From: Riptortus pedestris
Lineage: Eukaryota; Arthropoda; Insecta; Hemiptera; Alydidae
DNA length: 64,000 nucleotides
Reading direction: 5' to 3'
Assembly (NCBI GenBank): GCA_019009955.1
Contig: CM032228.1
Coordinates: forward strand, 71,008,001 to 71,072,000
Part shown: piece by piece, positions 23,190 to 35,617 of the stretch
How the letters are laid out: each line of letters opens with the position of its first letter
Position numbering within the stretch: the stretch's first letter is position 1
Made by a program: the position numbers and the translations under genes
The notes under the pieces: model-generated
Seen by the model: the letters and a program-made list of their open reading frames with translations, nothing else
Databases searched by the model: none
What the model was told of the DNA's origin: nothing

Positions 23190-24777
23190 ATGGCTGTGAT
23201 AATTGAGAATCCCGCCGATTGGTCAAATTCGATAGGTGATTCGTTTTCTTAATGCAGTACCCGTTAAATCAATTGATATTCACCAACAAATCTGTGAAGT
23301 GTATGGAGAAAATGTGATGAATGGTTCAATGATGAGAAGATGGGTTCGACAGTTCAAAGAAGAACGAGATACAGTCCATGATGAGGAACGAAGTGGACGT
23401 CCGTGGTGAACGGTGAACTGATTCATGCAGTTGATGAGAAGATTAAAGAAAAAAGTAAGTTTACGATTAGTGTTCTTGCACGTGAATTCCCCCAAGTTTC
23501 ACGAACAGTAATTTACGAGATCCTAATCATTTTTTTCTGGATCTGAAGTCATTTCTTGGAGGTCAGCGGTTAAACAGTGACGAAGAGCTGAAAGAAAGCG
23601 TTACCTCATGGCTGACTACATCGCACACTGGAGCGAGTGATAGGGTAAGCCGGACATTCATTAATATCTCCGTTTCTACTGCTAGGACCAGTAGTAGTTT
23701 CTACTGGTCCTAGAATATTGATTCTGGAGTCATTTTAAAGCACATCGAATACTCTATTGAACTACCTCATCAGCAATTTTGCCAGATGCGATATAACGGT
23801 AAGATGAATTTTAAATGTGTACATACAGATTATGTATCGCTTACTAAGTAGAGAATTGTGATTTGTAGACACATAATATCAACATAGGTTTTATAAATTT
23901 TAATTTTTTTAATAAATTGAAGTTCACAAACGCAATACTAAAATTGTAAACAAAAATATACCTAGAATAAAAATTTAAAAAAAAAATCTTTGTATTTAAT
24001 TTAATAATGAAAGGAAGAAGAATATCTAACATTTCTAAAATTTCAAATGTTTTTTATTTTTCAATTAGAAGTTCTTTTACTTCCGAAGAAATTGTTTCTA
24101 AACGATCGCTATCGTTGTTAACGTAGTAAGTGTTGGCCTTAAATGTGATATTAAAGGGTCTGAATAAATTAACAAATTAAAGTACCAAAAGTGTTAACAC
24201 TAAAAGTAAAATATTTAATGAATAGGCAAGTTTAAGCAGGATCTGACGACGTTGTAAATAAGACAATATGCTCCTAAAAGCATGACAAGTGGTATTTTTT
24301 CAAGCAAATACAAGCGATTTGCGAATTAAATTAATTAAAATTATTTCCAGCTCTATGTAAAAAAAAAAAAGAAATTAGATGGATTTTAAAAACCTTTTGT
24401 TCCAGTTTTTGATTTGTTATAATACCCTTAATTTGTACTGGAAGCAACAATTATTCATAAAATGAAATAAGAGTTCACGAAGAATTTAATAAGCCAAGGC
24501 TTTTTTTAACATAGCAATTATAACCAGGCATTATGTAAAAACCATTACAATAATATGACTAAAAATCAATCTGCTCAATTGAAAAGGGTTTATGTGGTAC
24601 TAACAATACAATCAAAATCCCAAATTATAACTTTTATTCTTTCCCCCAATGTCCAACATTACTGAAGGATCGCTCCAGTGTGCATCGGCGGCAACATTCT
24701 ACAAGGTGGGTATATTCAAGCTAGTACCACGCTATGAAAAATGCCTGGAAAATCACGTGAGTTATGTCGAAAAATAG
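23190..24777 (+). pseudogene. Mariner transposase, broken
   Basis: From the ATG at 23190 an early frameshift leads into VIRFLNAVPVKSIDIHQQIC (about 23228 on), then MMRRWVRQFKEERDTVHDEE, the N-terminal helix-turn-helix part of a mariner transposase. A second shift follows at about 23405 inside SGRPS, and VDEKIKEKSKFTISVLAREF follows. After RTVIYEIL (about 23520) the central catalytic part is deleted. The C-terminus resumes as SFLGGQRLNSDEEL and WLTTS (to 23623), is split by the element at 23624-24682, and continues AATFYKVGIFKLVPRYEKC to a TAG at 24775-24777. The family normally has about 345 residues; the DD(34)D triad is lost. Confidence 0.85.
23624..24682. mobile_element. 1059-bp non-autonomous DNA element with CACACTG ends (Transib-like)
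   Basis: Ends carry the perfect 13-bp inverted repeat CACACTGGAGCGA, with GGACATT at the same distance (residues 29-35) from both ends. The 5-bp duplication CATCG flanks it (23619-23623 and 24683-24687). The host mariner protein reads correctly once the element and one CATCG are removed. A 5-bp duplication with a CACxxTG terminus suggests Transib. No transposase is encoded. A 13-bp-arm hairpin lies inside at 23682-23713. Confidence 0.75.
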
Positions 24778-24875
24778 TGTAAGAGTTGTAGATTTTTTAA
24801 AAATAAATTTCTTTGCTGTATCTGTACTAGTTATTTTTTGATTTCAAAACGGAACTTACTTTCCGAACGTACCTC

Positions 24876-24935
<60 letters not shown>

Positions 24936-25929
24936 TTTGTCTTATCGTTACCAAACTCGACATATAAGCTTTTCATGTAAAAGTTTAGATCAAGTTCATT
25001 AACGGATGAAATCGGACCAGGGGAGGGGTAATTTTGAAAATTTAAAATATTTCCGTTATGACAAGTCGGATCGAAAAATGATATAGAACCAACCTTATTG
25101 TAAATTTAATTACCAATAACTATTTTTATGTACATACTATCTCTATCTTAAATATTAACCAAGATATTTGGATTTTTTAGTTTTCAGTCATCAGTAAACC
25201 CCTCTGCTTTGTCATCACACGTTAAAAATAAGCTAATATTTCATGTAGCGTCTGATTTCAAGCCGAAATACCAAATATTGAATTGAACAAATATTTTCTA
25301 GATAAGATACTTGCAAATACATTACGATGACGATCCCCGTCTTTTGTTGGATTACTAAAATTAGAGTGATTGATATTAATATTATTATGGTTCATTATAA
25401 ATTGTAGCACAAATATAGTAAATAGTTTTCAATAAAATTAATATATTATATTCAGATATATTTCAGTAATTGTTTTTCTTTCCGATCAAGAATATTTCTA
25501 TCTATTCAGCTCTGAGAGGTTGGCTGACCTGTTTGTTTACAATTCAGACGCTTTCCGTTGCAGGGGTTATAAAAATGTAAACTGACTGATAGATTTCTCG
25601 TTATCATTTGTATTTATTCACTTAATATTCACGGTGATGTCAAGAGTAACAAGTATGTAGATTTATCTACTGTAAAACTTCAAGGGGAAAATCTGCTTAG
25701 TCTACGCAGGCACTGAGTGAAGGACTTTCTTTAAAACTAAAAATAATTTTCCCGTGTGTTAAAAGTATAAAGTAGTATGTCGGCTTCATTTAAAACTCAC
25801 TACGACTAGAGTGTGAATCACCTTAGTTGTGACGTAATAAATAAATTTAATAAATTACAAAAAAAAATGATGATAGGAAAAAATTACCCAGTTTTACAAT
25901 TTTCAATTAAACACAATAATTGTTGTTAT

Positions 25930-26371
25930 TTATTAACCTACTTTGTCGTACTAAGGCTAATTGGAGCAGGTAATCTAAATGTTACTCTTGTAGGCTGGAT
26001 AACACTAAGGATTTCATTTAAAGACTTCGTCACTAAATAAGTTCATATTGCCGAGGCTGGAATCGAACTCCCCACTCTTGGTTTGCCATGAGAGATAAAG
26101 ATCGATGCCTAAACTCATACGGGGCTCAGGTTAGCCATGTGAGTTAAAGCGTTGACCTTCATCTAACACGGTAAACCTAGAGTGGCGAGTTCGATTCACG
26201 CCTGGGCAATGGAATTTATTTAGTGACAGAATTCATTAAATAAAATCCTTAGTCCCACTCAGGCCAGAAAAATGTGGTAACCTGTAGATAACCCGTCCCA
26301 ATTAGCCTTAATTGCAAAAATTGGGCGTTAATAAATAATAATAATAAACTCATATGGCTAACCTGAGCATA
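25930..26371 (-). mobile_element. tRNA-derived SINE, interrupted by another SINE
   Basis: Antisense copy: GTACTAAGGCTAATTGGAGC, CGTCACTAAATAA and GAATCGAACTCCCCACTC precede the break at 26119, and ATGGCTAACCTGAGC completes the head at 26355-26371. The inner SINE is inserted in the head. Confidence 0.75.
26120..26345 (+). mobile_element. tRNA-derived SINE nested in a SINE
   Basis: Starts GGGGCTCAGGTTAGCCATGT and ends in (TAA)n. The duplication AAACTCATA at 26111-26119 and 26346-26354 is perfect. Confidence 0.82.
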
Positions 26372-27763
26372 AATGTAATAAATTACATAATTGAACCTTG
26401 AACTAATATTAATTAATGTTGATCTCATTTTATAAAGAATACTGCCCCATTTAAACGGTTTGGCTGTTGTATTATTCATTATAGAAACAAACTTTATTAT
26501 ATTCTTCTAATTGAAAGCAGGGCATTGTTAATGGACCGAGTGATTGACTAGAAGCCAGAGATGCAAATGTTGGTCAGCCACACATCTTACCGACATCCTC
26601 TCTACCAATGGACCCTTTTAATGAATGGGATGGCTGTGGACTGATGTAAACAAGGTCTGACCACTAATGACGATCTTACGGGACACTTTCAAGAGACTCG
26701 TGCGGCTTATACTCTGAAAGAACGGCCAACTTCTACTAGATAAATAATGCCTTTTTTTATGCGGTCTTTTATAGTTTCATTTAAATTATATCCTTAAATG
26801 ATTTTGTTGATGAGTAAGGTTCGAAAATGTCAGTTGCAAAGCCTTGACGCATACCTACATATTTTTAGTAAGTACGACTGATCGTAAAAGAAATTCAGTT
26901 ATTTATTTTTAACAAGTGATATTTTTACATAAATGATATACATAACTGTGTGCGGGCGCGCGCGCGCGTGCGTGTGCGTGTGTGCACGTAAAAATCATAC
27001 AGTTTTTAATATATTTGCATTATTCGTGGCAATTAAAAACAAATGAAAACCTTTGTAATTTACTAATAAATTAGTTCTAATATTTAGAATGCAATGGTTT
27101 CTTGTAAGGAAATATTACGAGATATTAAGAAATTAGTTTCTACCTTAAAGTTATATATATGCTCTTGAATTAATAATGGCTTGCTGACAGATTTAGTAAT
27201 AGTTATAGTTTATGTAGGACTCATAGTAAAGATTCGTTGAACACCATATTTCACAGATAAACTAGGAAAAAAATTGCATGATTTATCAGCTTACTGTTAA
27301 TAAGACCAGTAAAATAGGGGTATTTTCTGACAAATGAAAATTAGATATCTTTATTTGGTCAAGTCTTCATTTATACTCTAGTTTCTCGGTTGGATTCATT
27401 CATGGTGGATTGTCACCCCATTTTGATAAATTAAATATACGTTTTTGTCTAGTAAAACCGTCGCATGACAAACGTACAATGCTCAAGGTACCACATCTCG
27501 GCTACAACTGAAACTGCACACACCCCCCTCCACAGCGCAACAACTTCCGGCCGTCGCCAAACGACATTCCTTGTATACCTCGCAAGTCAAAAACATGCGT
27601 TTCCCAGTAATCACCCTATATTAAAGTATTTGTAGAGGACAAGGCGTTTTTATTGATCCTAAAACATAAAAAGTTGTGAAAAATATCTCACCATAGTATT
27701 TATATTCGGGTAAAAAGGAAGACTTCAAGGTGTGCAGAGAATAAATAAATAGTTGTATTTCAG
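26372..27763. other. Receptor intron, nothing recognised
   Basis: About 1.4 kb of intron without a named repeat. A (GC)n(GT)n alternation lies at 26949-26990. The intron ends with a T-rich stretch and TTTCAG (to 27763). Confidence 0.5.
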
Positions 27764-28099
27764 GTACATCTTGTTTACCATGCTGCTAGTCGGTCTGTGT
27801 GTTGTGATCACCATCTTCGTCCTGAACATCCATTACCGGAAGCCTAGTACACACAAGATGGCGCCGTGCGTGCGGAAGGTGTTCATCCGCTGCCTCCCAC
27901 GCCTCCTGCTGATGCGAGTTCCAGACCAGCTGCTGGCAGACCTGGCTGCCAAGAAGAGGACGCCCTGGACGCAGAACAAGATGCCCACGGGAACAGGGCT
28001 GGCTATCACTCCCTCCGCAGGATCTAGTCCAGAATCTCTCAGGCACTTCCGCCCAAATGGATTATACACACCGTCCACAACCAACAGGTACTCCTCCCA
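27764..28099 (+). CDS. nAChRalpha2: Nicotinic acetylcholine receptor alpha subunit, exon for M3 and first part of the cytoplasmic loop
   Basis: The first G completes Arg with the previous exon; then YILFTMLLVGLCVVITIFVL is M3, followed by NIHYRKPSTHKM, the start of the M3-M4 loop, and RLLLMRVPDQLLADLAAKK. The loop is shorter here than in many insect alpha subunits. Two donors exist. CAG|GTACTC after 28087 gives the conserved join NRFSGL to the next exon but is weak. CCA|GTAAGT after 28099 is the stronger match and adds four in-frame residues (YSSQ). I annotate the longer form; both keep phase 2. The downstream intron is about 16.4 kb and contains the satellite array. Confidence 0.9.
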
Positions 28100-28154
28100 G
28101 TAAGTAATTAGTTTATTAGCAACTATTGTAGCTATATGGACAGATAACTTGATT

Positions 28155-28227
28155 TTCGAAAACTTTCCACAAATATACACCTATCCTGCCTAGGATACGA
28201 CCAAAATGAGGTCCGTTCAAAGTTATA
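28155..28227 (-). repeat. Family A repeat, small fragment
   Basis: TTTTCGAAAACTTTCCAC, CCTGCCTAGGA and AAAATGAGGTCCGTTCAAAG match the family 5' arm. It lies just after the receptor exon. Confidence 0.6.
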
Positions 28228-28466
28228 TTTTATATCTTCTATATTGTTTGCGAGTTTTACGATGTTTTTTTATTCCCCGTTGGAAGTCACCCCCTTCCGC
28301 CATTTTCTACCAGGATTTCCAGCCTAGTGGTAATACTCTAATCCCCCCCCCCCTCCTAGTTAAACGAAGTTACTATTAAGATACGCTAACAGCGTGTGAG
28401 TTAGGTGATCTTTGTTATTTGTCAGTTAGTATATCTTTTGCTGTAAGTTCAATTTTTCAGTAGGTT

Positions 28467-28885
28467 TATAACGCTTGCCTAATCCAGATTAACAACCAGT
28501 ACAGATCTTGACGACTACTATAACGCTTAGCTAATCCAGAATAACAAGCAGTTGATATCTTGACGACTACTATAACGCTTAGCTAATCCACAATAACAAA
28601 CAGTACATATCTTCACGACTACTATAACGCTTAGCTAATCCAGAATAACAAACTATATATCTTGACAACTAGTATAACGCTTAGCTAATCCAGGCTAACT
28701 AACAGTACAGATCTTGACGAACTATAACGCTTAGCTAATCTAGACTAACAAACAGTACAGATCTTGACAATTACTATAACGCTTAGCTAATCTAGACTAA
28801 CACACTATATATCTTGACGACTACTATAACGCTTAGCTAATCCAGACTAACAAACAGTACAGATCTTGACGACTAACATTACCCT
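28467..28885. repeat. Satellite, simple 50-52-bp monomers
   Basis: TATAACGCTTAGCTAATCC recurs at 28467, 28519, 28571, 28623 and 28673 and beyond, giving a period of 50-52 bp. Each monomer contains TAACAAACAGTACAG and ATCTTGACGACTAC. These are single-level monomers related to all three subunits of the higher-order array at 30613. Confidence 0.9.
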
Positions 28886-28949
28886 TGGGGATGAGATCCA
28901 ACAGATAATAAAAAAAAAACAACTTAACATGAGGGATGGGCACTCTCAG

Positions 28950-29250
28950 AACAGTGGTTGAGCGTCCTACTTCAGATCAGCTGAGTAAAGCAACGACGAG
29001 CATGGGCAGTACTTGAATGGGTTACCACGGAGTTGTTACACCAATTCACTACCAGAGCGTGTTTGTGTCAGGGCGGTAGTGGCATGGTGGAAGTCTAGTG
29101 AATAAATCAGTCTGACAGCCCATCGGTATGAGGAAGGACATTGACTCACCAAGATCCTGTCGACTAACAAACTGGCCGTCGGTGACATGACCACTGCCAA
29201 CCCCTGCCCCCAGGAATATTGAGGACATTCAGCCTACAGGAGAAGACTAT
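28950..29250 (+). repeat. Old interspersed repeat shared with 7160-7450
   Basis: Contains GTTGTTACACCA, GGAAGTCTAGTGAAT, CACCAAGATC and GTCGACTAACAAACTGGCC in the same order as at 7160-7450. It splits the satellite field. Confidence 0.5.
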
Positions 29251-29261
29251 ACTAAACATAA

Positions 29262-29342
<81 letters not shown>
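29262..29342. repeat. (TA)n(CA)n microsatellite
   Basis: About 50 bp of TA followed by about 30 bp of CA. The short frame at 29247-29432 is an artefact of it. Confidence 0.9.
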
Positions 29343-29346
<4 letters not shown>

Positions 29347-29519
29347 AAATAAGCAAGAAGATAGGTTAAATTCGAAGTTCCGATCTCATCCGTAAGAACG
29401 GACATGTTGAATTTTTGATTCCTTTTTGTCACTGTTATTATTTATTCGTATTACTAATCTTAAAAGAATATCATTTTAATTATATCATTATTGTTTTACA
29501 ATAATATTCTCATTCTCCA

Positions 29520-29835
29520 CGGTAACAAACAATACATGTGCTAACGACTCCCTTAAGGTTGTGCAGCTTCAGGCTAACTAAGGTGCGGAAGACTACTATC
29601 ATGTGGCAAAGATACTAACTACTACGACAGACCTAAAAATAAAATACGCTACTATACTGCTGCCATGAGACTGTACAGATAAAACAATACTAATCTTGAT
29701 GACTACTATAAAGCTTAGTTGTTTCAGATTAAGAATCATTGCTGATCCTCAAGACTACCCCAAAACTTGCTGTCTCAGATATACAAACCGTCCTAATACT
29801 GACGAATACCATAAAACACTTTGCCGACTCAGTTT
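29520..29835. repeat. Satellite monomers, degenerate
   Basis: Diverged units with GACTACTATAAAGCTTAG, TCAGATTAAGAATCATTGC and ACGAATACCATAAA mark the eroded edge of the satellite field. Confidence 0.65.
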
Positions 29836-29879
29836 ATTTATTTGGTGAGCTCCGCAACTATCCGTTGCCACTCAGTATC

Positions 29880-30600
29880 ATTTATTTTCAATTCTCTAAA
29901 TTCAAATGTAAATAAAGAAAAAATGTAATAAAGAAAAAATGTTCCCAAAATTATTAAAACATAATATAAAATATAGCGAAACAAAACTAAGGAAGCGTTA
30001 AAATAAAACTACGTAAAACTATAAATTTTGAGATAAATCCGGGCATGAGGATGATGGAAGTCTAAGGCACAAGTTTAATAATGCATTATTATTTTTCACA
30101 AAAACTCACACACGAATGAGTAACATAATTTGAGAAATAAAACGTAGAGAAATGAGTGAAGTAGTGGTTTAAAGTTTGTTGTAAATATCAATTGTCTTCA
30201 AGTGATTTAAGAGCTTATTTATATGAAGGCTACCTTTTGTTAATAGTCCGTACAAGTCGTTCGGTAAATTCAGATGTTCGCGTAGTCTGCAGTCAGTCAG
30301 GAGATGTTTAATGGTCAATGCTGTGTTACAGTGAGTGCATCTAGGTCGATCTTTTCGGTTTATGAGGTATCAAAGTGTAAGTAGTGAGTGTTCGATTCTT
30401 AGCCTAGTCAACACCACTTGATCTCATCTGGTAAGATTTTCCAGAGATTTTCCCTTGTTTGAGTTGTCTAAAATTTCTCGGAGTTTGTTGTCAATTTGTA
30501 GCCAGTCGGTTGTTCAGTCATTATGTACTTGTGTTTTAATTACATGTTTCATGTCTTGTGCAGTCAGCCTGTCGATGTCCGCAGATCTTTTCCTGGCTGC
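29880..30600 (-). mobile_element. LINE relic, RNase H/C-terminal end
   Basis: The - strand of about 30450-30210 reads as a decayed LINE C-terminus, with HCNTALTIKHLLTDCRLREH as the cysteine/histidine knuckle and NLPNDLYGLLTKGSLHI after it. Stops interrupt the frame. The 3' side (29880-30200) is A-rich. It is inserted in the satellite field. Confidence 0.6.
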
Positions 30601-30612
30601 TAATTTAGCAGC

Positions 30613-33600
30613 TTGACTACTACTACTACAACGCTTACCTACTTCAGCTTAACAAACAATGCAGATCTTGACCATTACCATCAGCTCCCTCAGATTAACA
30701 AACAGTAATGATGCTGACGACTACCATAAACTTTTACTGCTTCAGATTGACAAACAATACAGATCTTGACGAACTATAACGCTTAGCTACTTCAGCTTAA
30801 CAAACAAAGCAGATCTTGACCATTACCATTAGCTACCTCAGATTAACACACAGTAATGATGCTGACGACTACCATAAACTTTTACTGCTTCAGATTGACA
30901 AACAATACAGATCTTGACGAACTATAACGCTTAGCTACTTCAGCTTAACAAACAAAGCAGATCTTGACCATTACCATCAGCTCCCTCAGATTAACAAACA
31001 GTAATGATGCTGACGACTACCATAAACTTTTACTGCTTCAGATTGACAAACAATAAAGATGCTGACGACTACCATAAACTTTTACTGCTTCAGATTGACA
31101 AACAATACAGATCTTGACGAACTATAACGCTTAGCTACTTCAGCTTAACAAACAAAGCAGATCTTGACCATTACCATTAGCTACCTCAGATTAACAAACA
31201 CTAATGATGCTGACGACTACCATAAACTTTTACTGCTTCAGATTGACAAACAATAAAGATCTTGACGAACTATAACGCTTAGCTACTTCAGCTTAACAAA
31301 CAAAGCAGATCTTGACCATTACCATTAGCTACCTCAGATTAACAAACACTAATGATGCTGACGACTACCATAAACTTTTACTGCTTCAGATTGACAAACA
31401 ATAAAGATCTTGACGAACTATAACGCTTAGCTACTTCAGCAGAACAAACAAAGCAGATCTTGACCATTACCATTAGCTACCTCAGATTAACAAACACTAA
31501 TGATGCTGACGACTACCATAAACTTTTACTGCTTCAGATTGACAAACAATAAAGATCTTGACGAACTATAACGCTTAGCTACTTCAGCTTAACAAACAAA
31601 GCAGATCTTGACCATTACCATTAGCTACCTCAGATTAACAAACACTAATGATGCTGACGACTACCATAAACTTTTACTGCTTCAGATTGACAAACAATAA
31701 AGATCTTGACGAACTATAACGCTTAGCTACTTCAGCTTAACAAACAAAGCAGATCTTGACCATTACCATTAGCTACCGCAGATTAACAAACACTAATGAT
31801 GCTGACGACTACCATAAACTTTTACTGCTTCAGATTGACAAACAATAAAGATCTTGACGAACTATAACGCTTAGCTACTTCAGCTTAACAAACAAAGCAG
31901 ATCTTGACCATTACCATTAGCTACCTCAGATTAACAAACACTAATGATGCTGACGACTACCATAAACTTTTACTGCTTCAGATTGACAAACAATAAAGAT
32001 CTTGACGAACTATAACGCTTAGCTACTTCAGCTTAACAAACAAAGCAGATCTTGACCATTACCATTAGCTACCTCAGATTAACAAACATTAATGATGCTG
32101 ACGACTACCATAAACTTTTACTGCTTCAGATTGACAAACAATAAAGATCTTGACGAACTATAACGCTTAGCTACTTCAGCTTAACAAACAAAGCAGATCT
32201 TGACCATTACCATTAGCTACCTCAGATTAACAAACACTAATGATGCTGACGACTACCATAAACTTTTACTGCTTCATAATGAGAATAAATAAAGATCTTG
32301 ACTAACTATAACGCTTAGCTACTTCAGCTTAACAAACAAAGCAGATCTTGACCATTACCATTAGCTACCTCAGATTAAGAAAAAATAATGATGCTGACGA
32401 CTACCATAAACTTTTACTGCTTCAGATTGACAAACAATTAAGATCTTGACGAACTATAACGCTTAGCTACTTCAGCTTAACAAACAAAGCAGATCTTGAC
32501 CATTACCATTAGCTACCTCAGATTAACAAACACTAATGATGCTGACGACTACCATAAACTTTTACTGCTTCAGATTGACAAACAATAAAGATCTTGACGA
32601 ACTATAACGCTTAGCTACTTCAGCTTAACAAACAAAGCAGATCTTGACCATTACCATTAGCTACCTCAGATTAACAAACACTAATGATGCTGACGACTAC
32701 CATAAAGTTTTACTGCTTCAGATTGACAAACAATAAAGATCTTGACGAACTATAACGCTTAGCTACTTCAGCTTAACAAACAAAGCAGATCTTGACCATT
32801 ACCATTAGCTACCTCAGATTAACAAACACTAATGATGCTGACGACTACCATAAACTTTTACTGCTTCAGATTGACAAACAATAAAGATCTTGACGAACTA
32901 TAACGCTTACCTACATCAGCGTCACAAACAATGCAGATCTTGACCCTGACCATTAGCTACATCAGATTAACAAACACTAATGATGCTGACGACTACCATA
33001 AACTTTTACTGCTTCAGATTGACAAACAATAAAGATCTTGACGAACTATAACGCTTAGCTACTACAGCTTAACAAACAAAGCAGATCTTGACCATTACCA
33101 TTAGCTACCTCAGATTAACAAACACTAATGATGCTGACGACTACCATAAACTTTTACTGCTTCAGATTGACAAACAATAAAGATCTTGACGAACTATAAC
33201 GCTTAGCTACTTCAGCTTAACAAACAAAGCAGATCTTGACCATTACCATTAGCTACCTCAGATTAACAAACACTAATGATGCTGACGACTACCATAAACT
33301 TTTACTGCTTCAGATTGACAAACAATAAAGATCTTGACGAACTATAACGCTTAGCTACTTCAGCTTAACAAACAAAGCAGATCTTGACCATTACCATTAG
33401 CTACCTCAGATTAACAAACACTAATGATGCTGACGACTACCATAAACTTTTACTGCTTCAGATTGACAAACAATAAAGATCTTGACGAACTATAACGCTT
33501 AGCTACTTCAGCTTAACAAACAAAGCAGATCTTGACCATTACCATTAGCTACCTCAGATTAACAAACACTAATGATGCTGACGACTACCATAAACTTTTA

Positions 33601-35075
33601 CTGCTTCAGATTGACAAACAATAAAGATCTTGACGAACTATAACGCTTAGCTACTTCAGCTTAACAAACAAAGCAGATCTTGACCATTACCATTAGCTAC
33701 CTCAGATTAACAAACACTAATGATGCTGACGACTACCATAAACTTTTACTGCTTCAGATTGACAAACAATAAAGATCTTGACGAACTATAACGCTTAGCT
33801 ACTTCAGCTTAACAAACAAAGCAGATCTTGACCATTACCATTAGCTACCTCAGATTAACAAACACTAATGATGCTGACGACTACCATAAACTTTTACTGC
33901 TTCAGATTGACAAACAATAAAGATCTTGACGAACTATAACGCTTAGCTACTTCAGCTTAACAAACAAAGCAGATCTTGACCATTACCATTAGCTACCTCA
34001 GATTAACAAACACTAATGATGCTGACGACTACCATAAACTTTTACTGCTTCAGATTGACAAACAATAAAGATCTTGACGAACTATAACGCTTAGCTACTT
34101 CAGCTTAACAAACAAAGCAGATCTTGACCATTACCATTAGCTACCTCAGATTAACAAACACTAATGATGCTGACGACTACCATAAACTTTTACTGCTTCA
34201 GATTGACAAACAATACAGATCTTGACGAACTATAACGCTTAGCTACTTCAGCTTAACAAACAAAGCAGATCTTGACCATTACCATTAGCTACCTCAGATT
34301 AACAAACACTAATGATGCTGACGACTACCATAAACTTTTACTGCTTCAGATTGACAAACAATAAAGATCTTGACGAACTATAACGCTTACCTACTTCAGC
34401 CTAACAAACAAAGCAGATCTTGACCATTACCATTAGCTACCTCAGATTAACAAACACTAATGATGCTGACGACTACCATAAACTTTTACTGCTTCAGATT
34501 GACAAACAATAAAGATCTTGACGAACTATAACGCTTAGCTACTTCAGCTTAACAAACAAAGCAGATCTTGACCATTACCATTAGCTACCTCAGATTAACA
34601 AACACTAATGATGCTGACGTCTACCATAAACTTTTACTGCTTCAGATTGACAAACAATAAAGATCTTGACGAACTATAACGCTTAGCTGCTTCAGCTTAA
34701 CAAACAAAGCAGATCTTGACCATTACCATTAGCTACCTCAGATTAACAAACACTAATGATGCTGACGACTACCATAAACTTTTACTGCTTCAGATTGACA
34801 AACAATAAAGATCTTGACGAACTATAACGCTTAGCTACTTCAGCTTAACAAACAAAGCAGATCTTGACCATTACCATTAGCTACCTCAGATTAACAAACA
34901 TTAATAATGCTGACGACTATCATAAACTTTTACTGCTTCAGATTGACAAACAATAAAGATCTTGACGAACTATAACGCTACGCTGCTTCCGATTAACAAA
35001 CAGTACAGACCTTGACGACTAATACAATGCTTTGCGACTTCACACTAACGAACAGTGCAGATACTGGACGACTAC
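30613..35075. repeat. Higher-order satellite array, 148-bp unit
   Basis: GACGAACTATAACGCTTAGC recurs at 31264, 31412 and 31560, an exact 148-bp period held for about 29 units. Each unit has three related monomers of about 50, 46 and 52 bp, each beginning C(T/A)CAG(A/C)TTxACAAACA and containing GA(T/C)xxTGAC. Inner units are nearly identical; the first units (30613-31080) and last units (from about 34890) are irregular. The whole array lies inside the intron after the M3 exon. Confidence 0.95.
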
Positions 35076-35413
35076 CACCATAAGTCTTTGGAGCTTCAAA
35101 TATGGTAGAACAGGTGCTGACTACTGCTATTCTATTCTCTACTAACAGCATTTATCCCCTACTTTTTCTTAGAGTCGGAGGTAGAGATATTTGATTTCTT
35201 AAACAATACCAAAGAAGTTCGAAATCAGTAGCAGAAGTGCTAAATTTCAAAACTGTAGAAATCACACCTCAAGAAAGTACTTGTCTCCTAAATGTATTGT
35301 CTCAAACAATCCTAAATACAAAATATATATTTTTGTCTGAAGGAAAAAGGTCCATCAAATCTGAGGAACAAAATTTAATATTGTACTATACTATTTTTGT
35401 CGAGAAAGCTCTA

Positions 35414-35550
35414 TTAGCAGATTTCCCTTATGGGAAATCAGCTATTGAGGTTGTACTCCTGACGGAATTTTCGACATTTTTCTTCAAATGTCCATCGATC
35501 CCACCTAGTAGATGACGAAAATGAGGTCCGTTCAAAACTGTATATATATA

Positions 35551-35617
<67 letters not shown>

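Larger units (their letters stand above)
23027..24877 (+). mobile_element. Mariner element, internally deleted and interrupted
   Basis: About 33-bp inverted repeats: left CGTAGTACAATCGGAAAATA (from 23027), right ending TTTCCGAACGTACCTCG (to about 24877), with TA on both sides as expected for Tc1/mariner. The exact edge is blurred by the flanking (TA)n. The interior is a mariner transposase with a central deletion and an inserted 1059-bp element. Confidence 0.85.
22855..25728 (-). repeat. Family A repeat split by a mariner element
   Basis: The left arm (22855-22976) runs from TTAGCAGATTTTC to GAGGTCCGTTCAAAATAATA. The right arm (about 24932-25728) resumes with GTTTTTGTCTTATCGTTACC and ends GAAGGACTTT. 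TA tracts lie on both sides of the mariner, so the mariner entered the internal TA tract of this copy. Confidence 0.8.

Noticed and set aside
30613..35075. CRISPR array.
   Set aside because: The whole 148-bp unit repeats, without unique spacers, and the DNA is from an insect.
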